Assembly: GCA_964511555.1 (NCBI GenBank)
Contig: CAZEFR010000004.1
Span: forward strand, 24,392 to 88,391
DNA from: CAIZGX01 sp964511555
Lineage (GTDB): Bacteria; Bacteroidota; Bacteroidia; Flavobacteriales_D; Sanyastnellaceae
Length of the DNA: 64,000 nucleotides
Reading direction: 5' to 3'
Shown: one piece after another, positions 41,792 to 49,808 of the stretch
Layout of the letters: each line of letters begins with the position of its first letter
Position numbering within the stretch: the first letter of the stretch is position 1
Notes under the pieces: generated by a model
The model's database searches: none
Told to the model about the DNA's origin: nothing
Seen by the model: only the letters and a program-made list of their open reading frames with translations
Made by a program: the position numbers and the translations under genes

Positions 41792-42514
41792 ATGTCTAAA
41801 AAAAATCCGGGAACGCTATACCTCTTCCCCACACCCATTGGAGATCTTCATCAGATGGAACACCTTCCATTCAACAATGAATTGTTGTTGGAACTGGACA
41901 TCTTCTTTGTGGAAGAATTGAAAACAGCTCGACGCTATTTAAGAAAAAATGGCTACACCAAAGATTTCGAAGAAATTACGTTAAACGTTATAAACGAGCA
42001 TAGTAAGGAGCTTGGCTACGAGGATTGGTTGAAGCCAATTCTGGAAGGAAAAGACGGCGGACTTATGAGCGAAGCGGGTATGCCATGTATTGCAGATCCA
42101 GGAGCCGTGATTGTCGCCGAAGCGCATCGTATGGGCATTCCAGTAGTGCCTTTAACTGGACCTTCCTCTATTATGCTTACGCTAGCGGCTTCGGGTCTAA
42201 ACGGACAATCTTTCACTTTTCACGGATATCTTCCGCGCGAGCGTGGTGAGCGTATGAAGAAAATTAAGATGTTGGAAAGACAGTCTTCAGAGTTTAAGGT
42301 GACGCAATTATTTATGGACGCTCCTTATCGCAGTCATCATGTTTACGATGATTTGCGCGAGCACCTTCAACCCACTACCCTTCTTTGTATCGGATGTGAT
42401 GTGCACAGTCAGAATGGCTATGTGATTACCAAGACCATTGCGCAATGGCGCGACATGAATTGGGATTTCAACAAACGAAATGTCATTTTTGCTATTGGAA
42501 ATGAAAAGAAATGA
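41792..42514 (+). CDS. RsmI-like SAM-dependent methyltransferase (tetrapyrrole-methylase fold)
   Basis: 240 residues from the ATG at 41792 (MSKKNPGTLYLFPTPIGDL); an upstream ATG in frame would begin inside the spacer. Motifs of the RsmI/YraL group: LYLFPTPIG, FFVEELKTARRYLRKNGY, GGLMSEAGMPCIADPGAVIVAEAHRMGIPVVPLTGPSS and FTFHGYLPRERGER. RsmI 2'-O-methylates C1402 of 16S rRNA. This protein is shorter than E. coli RsmI (286) and belongs to the divergent Bacteroidota subgroup, so the rRNA target is likely but not certain. Its stop overlaps the phosphatase start by 4 bases (ATGA). Confidence 0.82.
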   Translation: MSKKNPGTLYLFPTPIGDLHQMEHLPFNNELLLELDIFFVEELKTARRYLRKNGYTKDFEEITLNVINEHSKELGYEDWLKPILEGKDGGLMSEAGMPCIADPGAVIVAEAHRMGIPVVPLTGPSSIMLTLAASGLNGQSFTFHGYLPRERGERMKKIKMLERQSSEFKVTQLFMDAPYRSHHVYDDLREHLQPTTLLCIGCDVHSQNGYVITKTIAQWRDMNWDFNKRNVIFAIGNEKK

Positions 42515-42954
42515 AACGAGTTCTCTGCGTTTGTCTAGGTAATATTTGTCGCTCTCCTTTGGCCGAAGGAATTTTAAAGGCAAAGGCGCAAGAGCTTCAG
42601 GTTTCTGTTGGCATTGCCAGTGCAGGTACTGCTGGATATCACATTGGCAGTCGAGCAGACAAGCGTTCTGAGAAGGTTGGGAAACGATACAACGTGGACA
42701 TTTCCAATCATAAAGCTCAGAAATTCAAGGCCGAACATTTCGATGAGTTCGATATTATTTTGGTCATGGATCAAATGAACTACAATGATGTTTCCTCTTT
42801 GGCTCGAAACTCAGAAGATCTTAAAAAAATAAAATTATACCTCATTGAAGAGGATGTGGAAGATCCGTATTACGGTGAGGAAGACGGATTCGAAAAGATG
42901 TATCACATCTTAGAATCGAAAGCCGAACATTGGATTAGAACAGCACTTCAATAA
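42511..42954 (+). CDS. Low-molecular-weight protein-tyrosine phosphatase
   Basis: 147 residues, usual size. P-loop CLGNICRS with nucleophile C8 and R14 (Cx5R), and general-acid D118 in the EDVEDPYYG loop. The family hydrolyses phosphotyrosine in small proteins; some members act on exopolysaccharide tyrosine kinases or on arginine phosphate. Translationally coupled to the RsmI-like gene (4-base overlap). A promoter for the arginase gene begins in the two bases after its stop. Confidence 0.92.
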   Translation: MKRVLCVCLGNICRSPLAEGILKAKAQELQVSVGIASAGTAGYHIGSRADKRSEKVGKRYNVDISNHKAQKFKAEHFDEFDIILVMDQMNYNDVSSLARNSEDLKKIKLYLIEEDVEDPYYGEEDGFEKMYHILESKAEHWIRTALQ

Positions 42955-42955
42955 C

Positions 42956-42963
42956 TATCTTTG
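42956..42963 (+). promoter_or_regulatory. TAnnTTTG (-7) box, TATCTTTG
   Basis: Perfect match ending four bases before the ATG at 42968. It suggests a leaderless arginase transcript that starts independently of the phosphatase gene. Confidence 0.6.
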
Positions 42964-42967
42964 CATT

Positions 42968-43933
42968 ATGATTAACAAAAAAGCGAAAAACATTCGAATT
43001 ATCGAAGTTCCCAGTGAAGTTGGTGCAGGAACACGCGGATCTAGTCTTGGAGTAGATGCTCTGAAAATTGCAGCTCTTGACTTTCGTTCAGGCTTTTTCA
43101 AGAAATACAGAAGCATTGTCATTCCGAATGACAACGCCGCTTTGCATAACAATCCAGGAAGTCGCTACGCGAAGCACATTCGCAGTGTTTTAAAAATGTA
43201 TGAGCGCATTGGAGCAGCTGTTCGCGACACCATTCGTGACAATCGTTTTCCACTCCTTTTAAGTGGAGATCACAGCAATGCCGGAGGAACGCTTTCGGGT
43301 ATTCGCATGGCTTATCCAGAGTCTCGCGTTGGAGTTATTTGGATAGACGCCCACGCAGACTTGCACAGTCCATATACCAGCCCAAGCGGAAACCTTCACG
43401 GTATGCCACTAGCTGTTGCTTTGAACGAAGACAACATTGAAGAAAAAGTAAATGACCTCGATTACGAAACCATTGACCTGTGGGAAATGTTGAAGAATGT
43501 CGGGGATATCTGTCCGAAGATTGAATACCGAGACCTGGTCTACATCACCCTTCGTGACTTCGAAGAACAAGAAGCTGCGTTAATCAAGCAAAACAAAGTG
43601 AAAGTGGTTTCAACCAACGAGCTTCGTAAAACGGGTATAACCAAATTGAGCCGCGAGATTCTTCGCTACTTGAGTGCTTGCGATAAGATCTACATCAGTT
43701 TCGACGTAGATTCAATGGACCCCACCGTTTCCAGAGGTACTGGAACTCCGGTTAAAGGTGGAATCAACGAACGTGAAGCAGCTGACTTAATCTTAGAGTT
43801 ACTTCAAAACGAGCGTATTTGCTGTTTAGAATTCACGGAAATTAATCCAACCCTCGACAGTGAAAACGTAATGGCCGAAACGGTTTTCGAGATTCTTCAG
43901 AAAGTCGCGCGTCAGTTGGAAATGATTCAATAA
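42968..43933 (+). CDS. rocF: Arginase (ureohydrolase family)
   Basis: 321 residues. Dinuclear Mn site: H102 (SGDHSNAGG), D127, H129 and D131 (WIDAHADLH), D246 and D248 (FDVDSMDP). The loop SPYTSPSGNLHGMP and the segment FTEINPTL fit arginase rather than agmatinase, and the N-terminal IIEVPSEVGAGTRGSSLGVDALK is typical of Flavobacteriales arginases. It would convert L-arginine to ornithine and urea, supplying ornithine that could also feed the ornithine-lipid synthase encoded at 57305 (inference). Agmatinase or formimidoylglutamase are the alternatives. Likely monocistronic with a leaderless promoter. Confidence 0.85.
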   Translation: MINKKAKNIRIIEVPSEVGAGTRGSSLGVDALKIAALDFRSGFFKKYRSIVIPNDNAALHNNPGSRYAKHIRSVLKMYERIGAAVRDTIRDNRFPLLLSGDHSNAGGTLSGIRMAYPESRVGVIWIDAHADLHSPYTSPSGNLHGMPLAVALNEDNIEEKVNDLDYETIDLWEMLKNVGDICPKIEYRDLVYITLRDFEEQEAALIKQNKVKVVSTNELRKTGITKLSREILRYLSACDKIYISFDVDSMDPTVSRGTGTPVKGGINEREAADLILELLQNERICCLEFTEINPTLDSENVMAETVFEILQKVARQLEMIQ

Positions 43934-43998
43934 ATCATCTTCAGAAATTCGAAAGTTTAACTTATGCTTTCGTAACTTCGCAGCCTTAAAACTGCAAC

Positions 43999-44739
43999 AT
44001 GAAAATTTTAGTCTGCGTGAGTAAGGCTCCCGACACAACGTCGAAAATTGCCTTCACCAACAACAACACTTCGTTCGATGAAGCTGGAGTAAACTTCATT
44101 GTTAATCCGTATGATGAATGGTACGCACTGGTTCGTGCGTTGGAATTGAAAGAAGCACAAGGCGGAAACGTCACTGTATTGAGCGTTGGCGGTGCAGATT
44201 ACGAGCAGATTATTCGCAAGGCTTTGGCAATTGGTGCTGACGATGCCGTTCGCATTGATGCTCCAGAGTCAGACGCGTTGAGTGTTTCTAAGCACATTGC
44301 GAACTACGCGAAAGACAAAGGATTCGATTTAATTTTATGTGGAAAGGAAACCATCAACTACAACGGTTCTGTTGTACCTGGAATGGTTGCTGAGCTCTTA
44401 GATATGCCCTTAGTGGCGCTTGCTGCTAAACTTGACGTTGCCAATGGCGTTGCTACTTGTGAGCGTGAAGTTACAGGCGGAATGGAAGTATTGGAAGTTA
44501 ATCTTCCAGCAGTCATTAGCGCAGCAAAAGGCATGGCAGAACAACGCATTCCAAACATGCGCGGTATTATGGCTGCACGCACGAAAGCTCTTGAAGTTGT
44601 ATCAGTTGAAAACAGTACTTCGAGCACTTCAGTAAACAATTACGAAATGCCTCCTGCAAAGAGCGCATGCAAATTCGTAGATCCGGCAAACGCTGCAGAA
44701 TTAATCACATTGTTACACCAAGAGGCGAAAGTCATTTAA
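43999..44739 (+). CDS. etfB: Electron transfer flavoprotein subunit beta
   Basis: 246 residues. N-terminal MKILVCVSKAPDT, NPYDEWYALVRALELKE, and the AMP-binding block GADDAVRID followed by LILCGKETINYNGSVVPGMVAELL. It pairs with EtfA to carry electrons from acyl-CoA dehydrogenases to the quinone pool. The signature VALAAKLDVANGVATCEREVTGGMEVLEVNLPAV is present. It lies 13 bp before etfA. A TAACTTCG box upstream may be its promoter, followed by a leader with a small GCAG/CTGC inverted repeat. Confidence 0.95.
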   Translation: MKILVCVSKAPDTTSKIAFTNNNTSFDEAGVNFIVNPYDEWYALVRALELKEAQGGNVTVLSVGGADYEQIIRKALAIGADDAVRIDAPESDALSVSKHIANYAKDKGFDLILCGKETINYNGSVVPGMVAELLDMPLVALAAKLDVANGVATCEREVTGGMEVLEVNLPAVISAAKGMAEQRIPNMRGIMAARTKALEVVSVENSTSSTSVNNYEMPPAKSACKFVDPANAAELITLLHQEAKVI

Positions 44740-44752
44740 TACCGCATTAAAC

Positions 44753-45700
44753 ATGAAAACTATTGTATTCGCAGAACACCTCAACGGTAAATTCACGAAA
44801 TCTTCTTTAGAAGCAGTTTCTTATGCTTCGGCATGGTCGGCTAGCGCAGGTGGAACATGCATTGCCGTTACCTACGGAAATATAGACGCTTCAGTTTTAG
44901 GTACAGCAGGTGCCTCTGAAGTATGGAAAATGGATGCCTTGAATGCAGCAGACGGAGATCAAGTAACCAAATTAATGTTGGCTGCTCAGAAAGAGTCCGG
45001 TGCAAATGCCATCGTATTATCTCACGATTTAGTTGGAAAATCAGTTGCTCCTCGCCTATCTGTTCGTTTGAACGCAGGTTTGGTTTCAGGTGCTACAGCT
45101 ATTCCAGCTGGAAATACCGTGAAGAAAAATGTATTCTCAGGAAAAGCCATTGCACATGTAACCGTGAACTCTGAATTGAGCATTGTTACTGTCCTTCCGA
45201 ATTCATACGGAGTAAATGCTTCAGGAACAGCCTGTCCAGTCAATGCTTTCAACGCTGAAGTTGGAACTGCACGCGTTCGTGTGAAAGAAGTACGCATTGA
45301 GGAAAGTGAGTCAATTCCGTTGCCAGAAGCAGACAAAGTTGTTTCGGCAGGAAGAGGAATGAAAGGCCCTGAGAACTGGGGTATGATTGAAGAATTAGCG
45401 AAGGAATTGAATGCGGCTACAGCGTGTTCACGTCCAGTTTCCGATATCGGATGGCGCCCTCACCACGAGCACGTGGGACAAACAGGAATCGCTATTCGTC
45501 CGAACTTATACATTGCAGTTGGAATCAGCGGAGCCATTCAGCACTTGGCTGGAGTTAACGGATCGAAGGTTATTGTTGTGATCAACAAAGATCCGGAAGC
45601 ACCTTTCTTCAAGGCTGCCGATTACGGCATTGTTGGAGATGCCTTCGAGGTATTACCGCAATTGCTATCAGCTGCTAAAGCCTTCAATGCAACAAAGTAA
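44753..45700 (+). CDS. etfA: Electron transfer flavoprotein subunit alpha
   Basis: 315 residues. N-terminal domain pairs with EtfB; the C-terminal FAD domain has GRGMKGPENWGMIEELAKELNAA, SRPVSDIGWRPHHEHVGQTG and LYIAVGISGAIQHLAGV, then NKDPEAPFFKAADYGIVGD. With EtfB it oxidises acyl-CoA dehydrogenases, fitting the 3-hydroxyacyl-CoA dehydrogenase 4 kb upstream. Its stop TAA shares a base with the start ATG of the DUF151 gene (TAATG), so translation of the two is coupled. Confidence 0.96.
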   Translation: MKTIVFAEHLNGKFTKSSLEAVSYASAWSASAGGTCIAVTYGNIDASVLGTAGASEVWKMDALNAADGDQVTKLMLAAQKESGANAIVLSHDLVGKSVAPRLSVRLNAGLVSGATAIPAGNTVKKNVFSGKAIAHVTVNSELSIVTVLPNSYGVNASGTACPVNAFNAEVGTARVRVKEVRIEESESIPLPEADKVVSAGRGMKGPENWGMIEELAKELNAATACSRPVSDIGWRPHHEHVGQTGIAIRPNLYIAVGISGAIQHLAGVNGSKVIVVINKDPEAPFFKAADYGIVGDAFEVLPQLLSAAKAFNATK

Positions 45701-46284
45701 TGGCCGATAAGATTCAGCTAGACCTTGTAGACATTACCCCGAGCAGTAGCTCGAACGGGGCATATGTCATGGCTCTTACCGAAATTGCGGGTGCTCGAAG
45801 CTTGGCCATTGTTATTGGTCCGGCTGAAGCGCACAGCATTGTCATTGTGATGGAAAAAATGCCCATCACCCGTCCACTTACCCACGACCTTTTCGTATCC
45901 CTTGCAGAGAATTTTGAAATACATGTGGAAGAAGTATTCATCTATCAAATGATCGATGGCATTTTCTACGCGCGAATTGTTGTGAGTGGAAATAACAAAA
46001 TTGTTGAAGTCGATTCTCGCACAAGCGACGCTGTAGCAATAGCCATTCGCTTCGGGGCTCCGATTTTCTGTGCGAAGGAAGTGATGGATGAAGTTGGAAG
46101 AGACATGCGTGCGTTGACCGAAGGTGACGAAATGGATTTCGACTTAGACTTAACAGAAGAAGATCTTGAAGAGGAAATGACTCCGGAAGAAATTTTGAAG
46201 AAATTAGATGAAGCGCTTTTGAATGAAGATTACGAGTTAGCTTCGAAGCTTCGAGATGAATTTGAAAAAAGAAATAAAAAGTAA
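45700..46284 (+). CDS. DUF151 bifunctional-nuclease-family protein with C-terminal UVR motif
   Basis: 194 residues. The DUF151 domain (about 1-130) shows the family blocks ALVIVIGPAEAHSI and ITRPLTHDL, and GDAVAIA-like SDAVAIAIRFGAPIF. After an acidic linker (residues about 140-158) a UVR helix pair follows (PEEILKKLDEALLNEDYELASKLRDEFEKRNKK), the same motif by which UvrB and UvrC or ClpC partners interact. In plants a DUF151 member is a nuclease; the bacterial function is unproven. It overlaps etfA by one base, so its expression tracks that of the ETF genes. Confidence 0.83.
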   Translation: MADKIQLDLVDITPSSSSNGAYVMALTEIAGARSLAIVIGPAEAHSIVIVMEKMPITRPLTHDLFVSLAENFEIHVEEVFIYQMIDGIFYARIVVSGNNKIVEVDSRTSDAVAIAIRFGAPIFCAKEVMDEVGRDMRALTEGDEMDFDLDLTEEDLEEEMTPEEILKKLDEALLNEDYELASKLRDEFEKRNKK

Positions 46285-46330
46285 CGCGCTGATCCATAGG
46301 ATTTGAGTGATTACACAACCTGTAAAGACT

Positions 46331-46822
46331 ATGGTAGGAATTATAATGGGAAGTAAAAGCGACTTGCGCGTGATGCAAGAGGCGGCCGATGTTCTTTCCT
46401 TGTTGAATGTCCCTTTTGAAATAAGTGTTGTAAGCGCTCATCGCACACCGGACCGTATGTTCGAGTATGCTAAGGGCGCCGCCAGTAGAGGTGTTCAGGT
46501 GATTATAGCCGGAGCCGGTGGGGCGGCGCATCTACCAGGAATGACAGCGTCTTTGACTCCCCTTCCTGTTATTGGTGTTCCAATTAAATCCTCGAATAGT
46601 ATCGACGGATGGGACAGTGTTCTCAGCATACTTCAAATGCCAGCAGGTGTTCCTGTTGCAACTGTTGCTCTCGATGGTGCGCGTAATGCTGGAATCTTAG
46701 CCGCGCAAATCGTTGCCGTTTCCGACGCGCAATTGATGCAACGCATCGCGCAATTCAAAGATGAATTGAAGAAAAAAGTAATGGACTCGGTTTCCGAAGT
46801 GGAAGCCCTTTCAAAAAAATAA
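46331..46822 (+). CDS. purE: N5-carboxyaminoimidazole ribonucleotide mutase
   Basis: 163 residues from ATG at 46331 (MVGIIMGSKSDLRVM); a GTG at 46307 would add eight residues. Signature blocks GSKSDLRVMQEAADVL, SVVSAHRTPDRMFEYA and AGGAAHLPGMTASLTPLPVIGVP are complete, with the catalytic His in SAHRTP. It shifts the carboxyl group from N5-CAIR to CAIR in purine synthesis, needing PurK. The next gene begins one base after its stop. A second purine gene, purB, lies at the right edge of the window but far away. Confidence 0.96.
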   Translation: MVGIIMGSKSDLRVMQEAADVLSLLNVPFEISVVSAHRTPDRMFEYAKGAASRGVQVIIAGAGGAAHLPGMTASLTPLPVIGVPIKSSNSIDGWDSVLSILQMPAGVPVATVALDGARNAGILAAQIVAVSDAQLMQRIAQFKDELKKKVMDSVSEVEALSKK

Positions 46823-46823
46823 T

Positions 46824-47714
46824 ATGGCTACTTTTATTCCTGGTGAAATTCCCGTTGGGAAATTACACCAATTGCTTTTAGGCAGCGTTGCTCCAAGGCC
46901 CATTGCATGGGTAAGCACCATTGACGAAAACGGAACTCCTAACCTTTCTCCGTTCAGTTTCTTCAATGTCTTTTCTGCCAATCCGCCCATTGCTATTTTC
47001 TCTCCTGCACGCAGAGGTCGTGACAACACGACGAAGCATACGTATGAAAATGTGAAACGTATTCCTGAGTGCGTGATCAACATTGTGAATTATAGCTTAG
47101 TTCAACAGTGTTCATTGAGTAGCGTGGAATATCCTGCTGGAGTAAATGAATTCATCAAATCTGGCGTGACTGAATTGGCTTCAGAAGCCGTTCGTGTTCC
47201 GCGCGTTGCTGAATCGCCCATTCAATTGGAATGTAAGGTGAAGGAAGTCATTGAACTCGGAACCGAAGGAGGCGCCGGAAATTTGGTGGTGTGTGAAATT
47301 GTTCGTGTTCACATCAACGATTCCATTCTCGATGAAAACGGAAGAATAGATATGTTCAAAGCTGATTTGGTTGCGCGCGCCGGTGGAGACTATTATGTTC
47401 GCGCCATTGACGGACTGTTCGAGGTGCCGAAACCCAATGAAAAAATTGGAATTGGAATAGATGCTTTGCCTGAAGACATCCGTCTTTCGAAGATTTTAAC
47501 TGGAAACGATTTAGGTATGTTGGGCAATTTGCAAGCCCTTCCAAATGAGACTGATGTAAATGAATATAAGCTTTTAGAGCTTTCCGACTTATTTTTAGAA
47601 CATGAAGGAAAAGCAGAAGCGTTGGAACAAGCGCTTCATGCCCGTGCAGCTGAATTATTAAAAAACAAAAATGTTATTGAAGCGGCATGTACGCTTCTTG
47701 CATTCAACAACTAA
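46824..47714 (+). CDS. Flavin reductase-like, FMN-binding protein
   Basis: 296 residues. The N-terminal split-barrel domain shows GSVAPRPIAWVSTIDENGTPNLSPFSFFNVFSANPPIAIFSP, then NTTKHTYENVKR and ECVINIV, characteristic of the flavoredoxin/flavin reductase family that binds FMN. Compared with the common 160-200-residue forms it has about 90 extra C-terminal residues (after FKADLVARAGGDYYVRA). The reductant and partner oxygenase are not identifiable. Adjacent to purE (one base) and to the transporter start, so probably one transcript. Confidence 0.85.
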   Translation: MATFIPGEIPVGKLHQLLLGSVAPRPIAWVSTIDENGTPNLSPFSFFNVFSANPPIAIFSPARRGRDNTTKHTYENVKRIPECVINIVNYSLVQQCSLSSVEYPAGVNEFIKSGVTELASEAVRVPRVAESPIQLECKVKEVIELGTEGGAGNLVVCEIVRVHINDSILDENGRIDMFKADLVARAGGDYYVRAIDGLFEVPKPNEKIGIGIDALPEDIRLSKILTGNDLGMLGNLQALPNETDVNEYKLLELSDLFLEHEGKAEALEQALHARAAELLKNKNVIEAACTLLAFNN

Positions 47715-47725
47715 ACTCTTTCCGC

Positions 47726-48991
47726 ATGATTAGGCAACGTCTGACCGCTTTAAGTTTTCTTCAATTCTTTATTTGGGGATGTTGGCTCATTACCATCGGT
47801 GCGTTTTGGTTTGAAACCAAGCAATGGGGCCCCGATCAGTTCGGCGTTATTTTCTCAACCATGGGAATCTCGGCTTTGTTCATGCCTGCAATTGCGGGGA
47901 TTCTTTCGGATAGGTTCATCAATGCAGAAAAGCTTTATGGCATTCTTCACCTACTCGGGGGTGTTTGCCTCTTTTTCGTTCCGGCTTCGGCAACACCTGA
48001 TGAAATGTTTTGGAGAATCTTGTTGACTATGATATTCTACATGCCTACTATTTCATTGTCGAACACCGTGGCTTATGCCATACTATCGAGAGAAGAAGGC
48101 ATTGATGTGGTTAAAGCTTTCCCTCCTATCCGTGTATGGGGAACCGTTGGATTCATTGTCGCTTTATGGACAGTGAGCTTAACAGGAAATGAAACTCACG
48201 CCTTTCAATTCTATCTTGGAGGAATTGTTTCGCTCGTTTTAGGAATATACGCTTTCACTCTTCCAGCCTGTCCTCCATTGGGGAAAAACATGGAAAGAAA
48301 AGGATTTCTTCAAGCCTTTGGATTGCATGCATTCTCGATGTTTAAGAATTATCGCTACGCCATCTTTTTCTTGTTTGCCATGCTTCTAGGAGCAGCCTTG
48401 CAATTGACAAACGCATACGGAGATGTGTTCTTGCACAGTTTCGATAATTTGTACTCAGACCCGAAGCCACTCGCTGTTCAATATCCTGCTATTATCTCGA
48501 GCATTGCTCAAATCTCTGAAACCCTTTTCATTCTTGCCATTCCGTTTTTCATGAAGCGCTTTGGTATTAAGCAAATCATGATTATAAGCATGGTTGCGTG
48601 GGTTCTTCGTTTCGGTTTGTTCGCATTCGGGGATCCGGCAGGTGGATTGTGGATGATTGTGTTGTCTTGCATCATTTACGGAATGGCGTTCGATTTCTTT
48701 AATATTTCCGGGTCGTTATTCATTGAGAAAAGTGTTGAACCGGGCATACGCTCTAGTGCGCAAGGACTTTTCACCATGATGGTGAACGGTGTAGGTGCTG
48801 TTCTCGGCAGCCGTGTAAGCGGATGGGTAATGGAGAAATATTTCACGACCTATATCCCAGGAGAAAACGGCAGTCAAATTGCTAAAATCGATTGGCACAA
48901 CACTTGGCTTTGCTTCGCAGGATATTCGTTGGTTGTGCTTGTCTTGTTTGTTATCCTCTTCCGCGATCAAAAGCAGGCGCAATCCGCATAA
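47726..48991 (+). CDS. Nucleoside:H+ symporter (NupG-like MFS transporter)
   Basis: 421 residues from the ATG at 47726; an ATG 13 codons upstream overlaps the flavin reductase. Twelve transmembrane segments. The N-terminal RLTALSFLQFFIWGCWLITIG, the LPFGIILFSTMGISALFMP-like loop and SREEGIDVVKAFPPIRVWGTVGFI are typical of the Bacteroidota nucleoside permease family related to NupG/XapB. It would import nucleosides with protons, matching its place after purE. The final segment ends just before mini-hairpin array D. Confidence 0.86.
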   Translation: MIRQRLTALSFLQFFIWGCWLITIGAFWFETKQWGPDQFGVIFSTMGISALFMPAIAGILSDRFINAEKLYGILHLLGGVCLFFVPASATPDEMFWRILLTMIFYMPTISLSNTVAYAILSREEGIDVVKAFPPIRVWGTVGFIVALWTVSLTGNETHAFQFYLGGIVSLVLGIYAFTLPACPPLGKNMERKGFLQAFGLHAFSMFKNYRYAIFFLFAMLLGAALQLTNAYGDVFLHSFDNLYSDPKPLAVQYPAIISSIAQISETLFILAIPFFMKRFGIKQIMIISMVAWVLRFGLFAFGDPAGGLWMIVLSCIIYGMAFDFFNISGSLFIEKSVEPGIRSSAQGLFTMMVNGVGAVLGSRVSGWVMEKYFTTYIPGENGSQIAKIDWHNTWLCFAGYSLVVLVLFVILFRDQKQAQSA

Positions 48992-48999
48992 CTAGTCAT

Positions 49000-49340
49000 G
49001 TCTTCGACGAATGTCCTCAGGACGAATGTTGGCTGCGCCAACGAATGCCGGAAGGCGAATGTCNNNNNNNNNNNNNNNNNNNNNNNNNNNNNNNNNNNNN
49101 NNNNNNNNNNNNNNNNNNNNNNNNNNNNNNNNNNNNNNNNNNNNNNNNNNNNNNNNNNNNNNNAGGACGAATGTTGGCTGCGCCAACGAATGCCGGAAGG
49201 CGAATGTCTGACGACTATAATTAATCTTGCGAAGCATCGTCGAAGACATTCGTTGGTGAAACCAACATTCGACTGAAAGTCATTCGTGCTTTTGCACATT
49301 CGTTGCTGCGCAACATGAGTGCTTCGCACATGAGCCTTCC
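49000..49340. repeat. Mini-hairpin array D: two opposed halves with a 100-N gap
   Basis: Left half (CGAATG orientation): GTC-TTC-GAC, TCC-TCA-GGA, TTGGC-TGC-GCCAA, CC-GGAA-GG, each joined by CGAATG, running into the gap and resuming after it with the same order. A 48-bp unit is therefore tandemly repeated across the gap. Right half (CATTCG orientation, from 49239): GTC-GAA-GAC, TTGGT-GAA-ACCAA, ACT-GAA-AGT, TGC-TTTT-GCA, TTGC-TGC-GCAA, TGC-TTC-GCA, with CATGAG replacing CATTCG twice at the end. Between 49341 and 49414 there is only a perfect inverted repeat (AATTGTT-CAT-AACAATT, 49344-49360) and the leader of the next gene. Confidence 0.9.
49064..49163. other. Assembly gap of exactly 100 N inside array D
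   Basis: The flanks are two copies of the same 48-bp tandem unit, so the gap most likely stands for further copies that short reads could not resolve. The real length is unknown. Confidence 0.95.
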
Positions 49341-49414
49341 GTGAATTGTTCATAACAATTGCTTTCGAATCCTAACAAGACTTCCGATATTCGTAGCTCC
49401 TAAACAATTGTATT

Positions 49415-49801
49415 ATGTCATTAGAATTAACAGGAACTTTAGTTAAGTTCTACGAAACAAAAACCTTCCCAAGCGGATTCAGTATTCAAGAATTTGTGGT
49501 TCGCACAGACGAGCGTTACCCACAAGAGATCCTTGTTCAAGCAGCGAAAGAAAAAATCGATACTTTGAAAAATTTCAAAGAAAACGATGTTGTGAAAGTA
49601 AAATTCAATCTTCGTGGAAGAGAGTACAACGGTAGACACTTCGTCTCATTAGATATGTGGGCTATGGATATTGCTGCTGCGGGAAACACTTCTGCTAGCA
49701 ACCCTTCAACCATGAACACTTCGGCTGCTCCTGCTTCAGCTCCTGTTATGAATAGCAATCCAGCAGACAACGACGCAGAAGGCGATGACTTGCCATTCTA
49801 A
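49415..49801 (+). CDS. DUF3127 protein with SSB-like acidic tail
   Basis: 128 residues. Residues 1-90 form the OB-fold-like DUF3127 domain (LELTGTLVKFYETKTFPSGFSIQEFVVRTDERYPQEILVQAAKEK, then NDVVKVKFNLRGREYNGRHFVSLDMW). The rest is a low-complexity Ala/Ser/Asn/Pro linker that ends in the acidic hexapeptide GDDLPF. Single-stranded DNA-binding protein SSB has the same plan: OB-fold, disordered linker and DDDIPF tip that recruits partners. The similarity suggests a role in ssDNA or RNA metabolism; no classical ssb is in this window. It is followed 7 bp later by the WYL regulator. Confidence 0.85.
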   Translation: MSLELTGTLVKFYETKTFPSGFSIQEFVVRTDERYPQEILVQAAKEKIDTLKNFKENDVVKVKFNLRGREYNGRHFVSLDMWAMDIAAAGNTSASNPSTMNTSAAPASAPVMNSNPADNDAEGDDLPF

Positions 49802-49808
49802 TTAAAAA

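Noticed and set aside
46307..46330. GTG at 46307 as purE start
   Set aside because: The eight extra residues do not match PurE N-termini; ATG at 46331 gives the normal MVGIIMGSKSD start.
49000..49340. CRISPR array
   Set aside because: Unit lengths of 15-48 bases, self-complementary variable parts and no unique spacers or cas genes. The structure is a hexamer/hairpin series, not repeat-spacer.
48892..49353. Open frames on both strands across the third gap
   Set aside because: They read through mini-hairpin units and Ns; the encoded peptides (TNVLRTNVGC and similar) are translations of the repeat.
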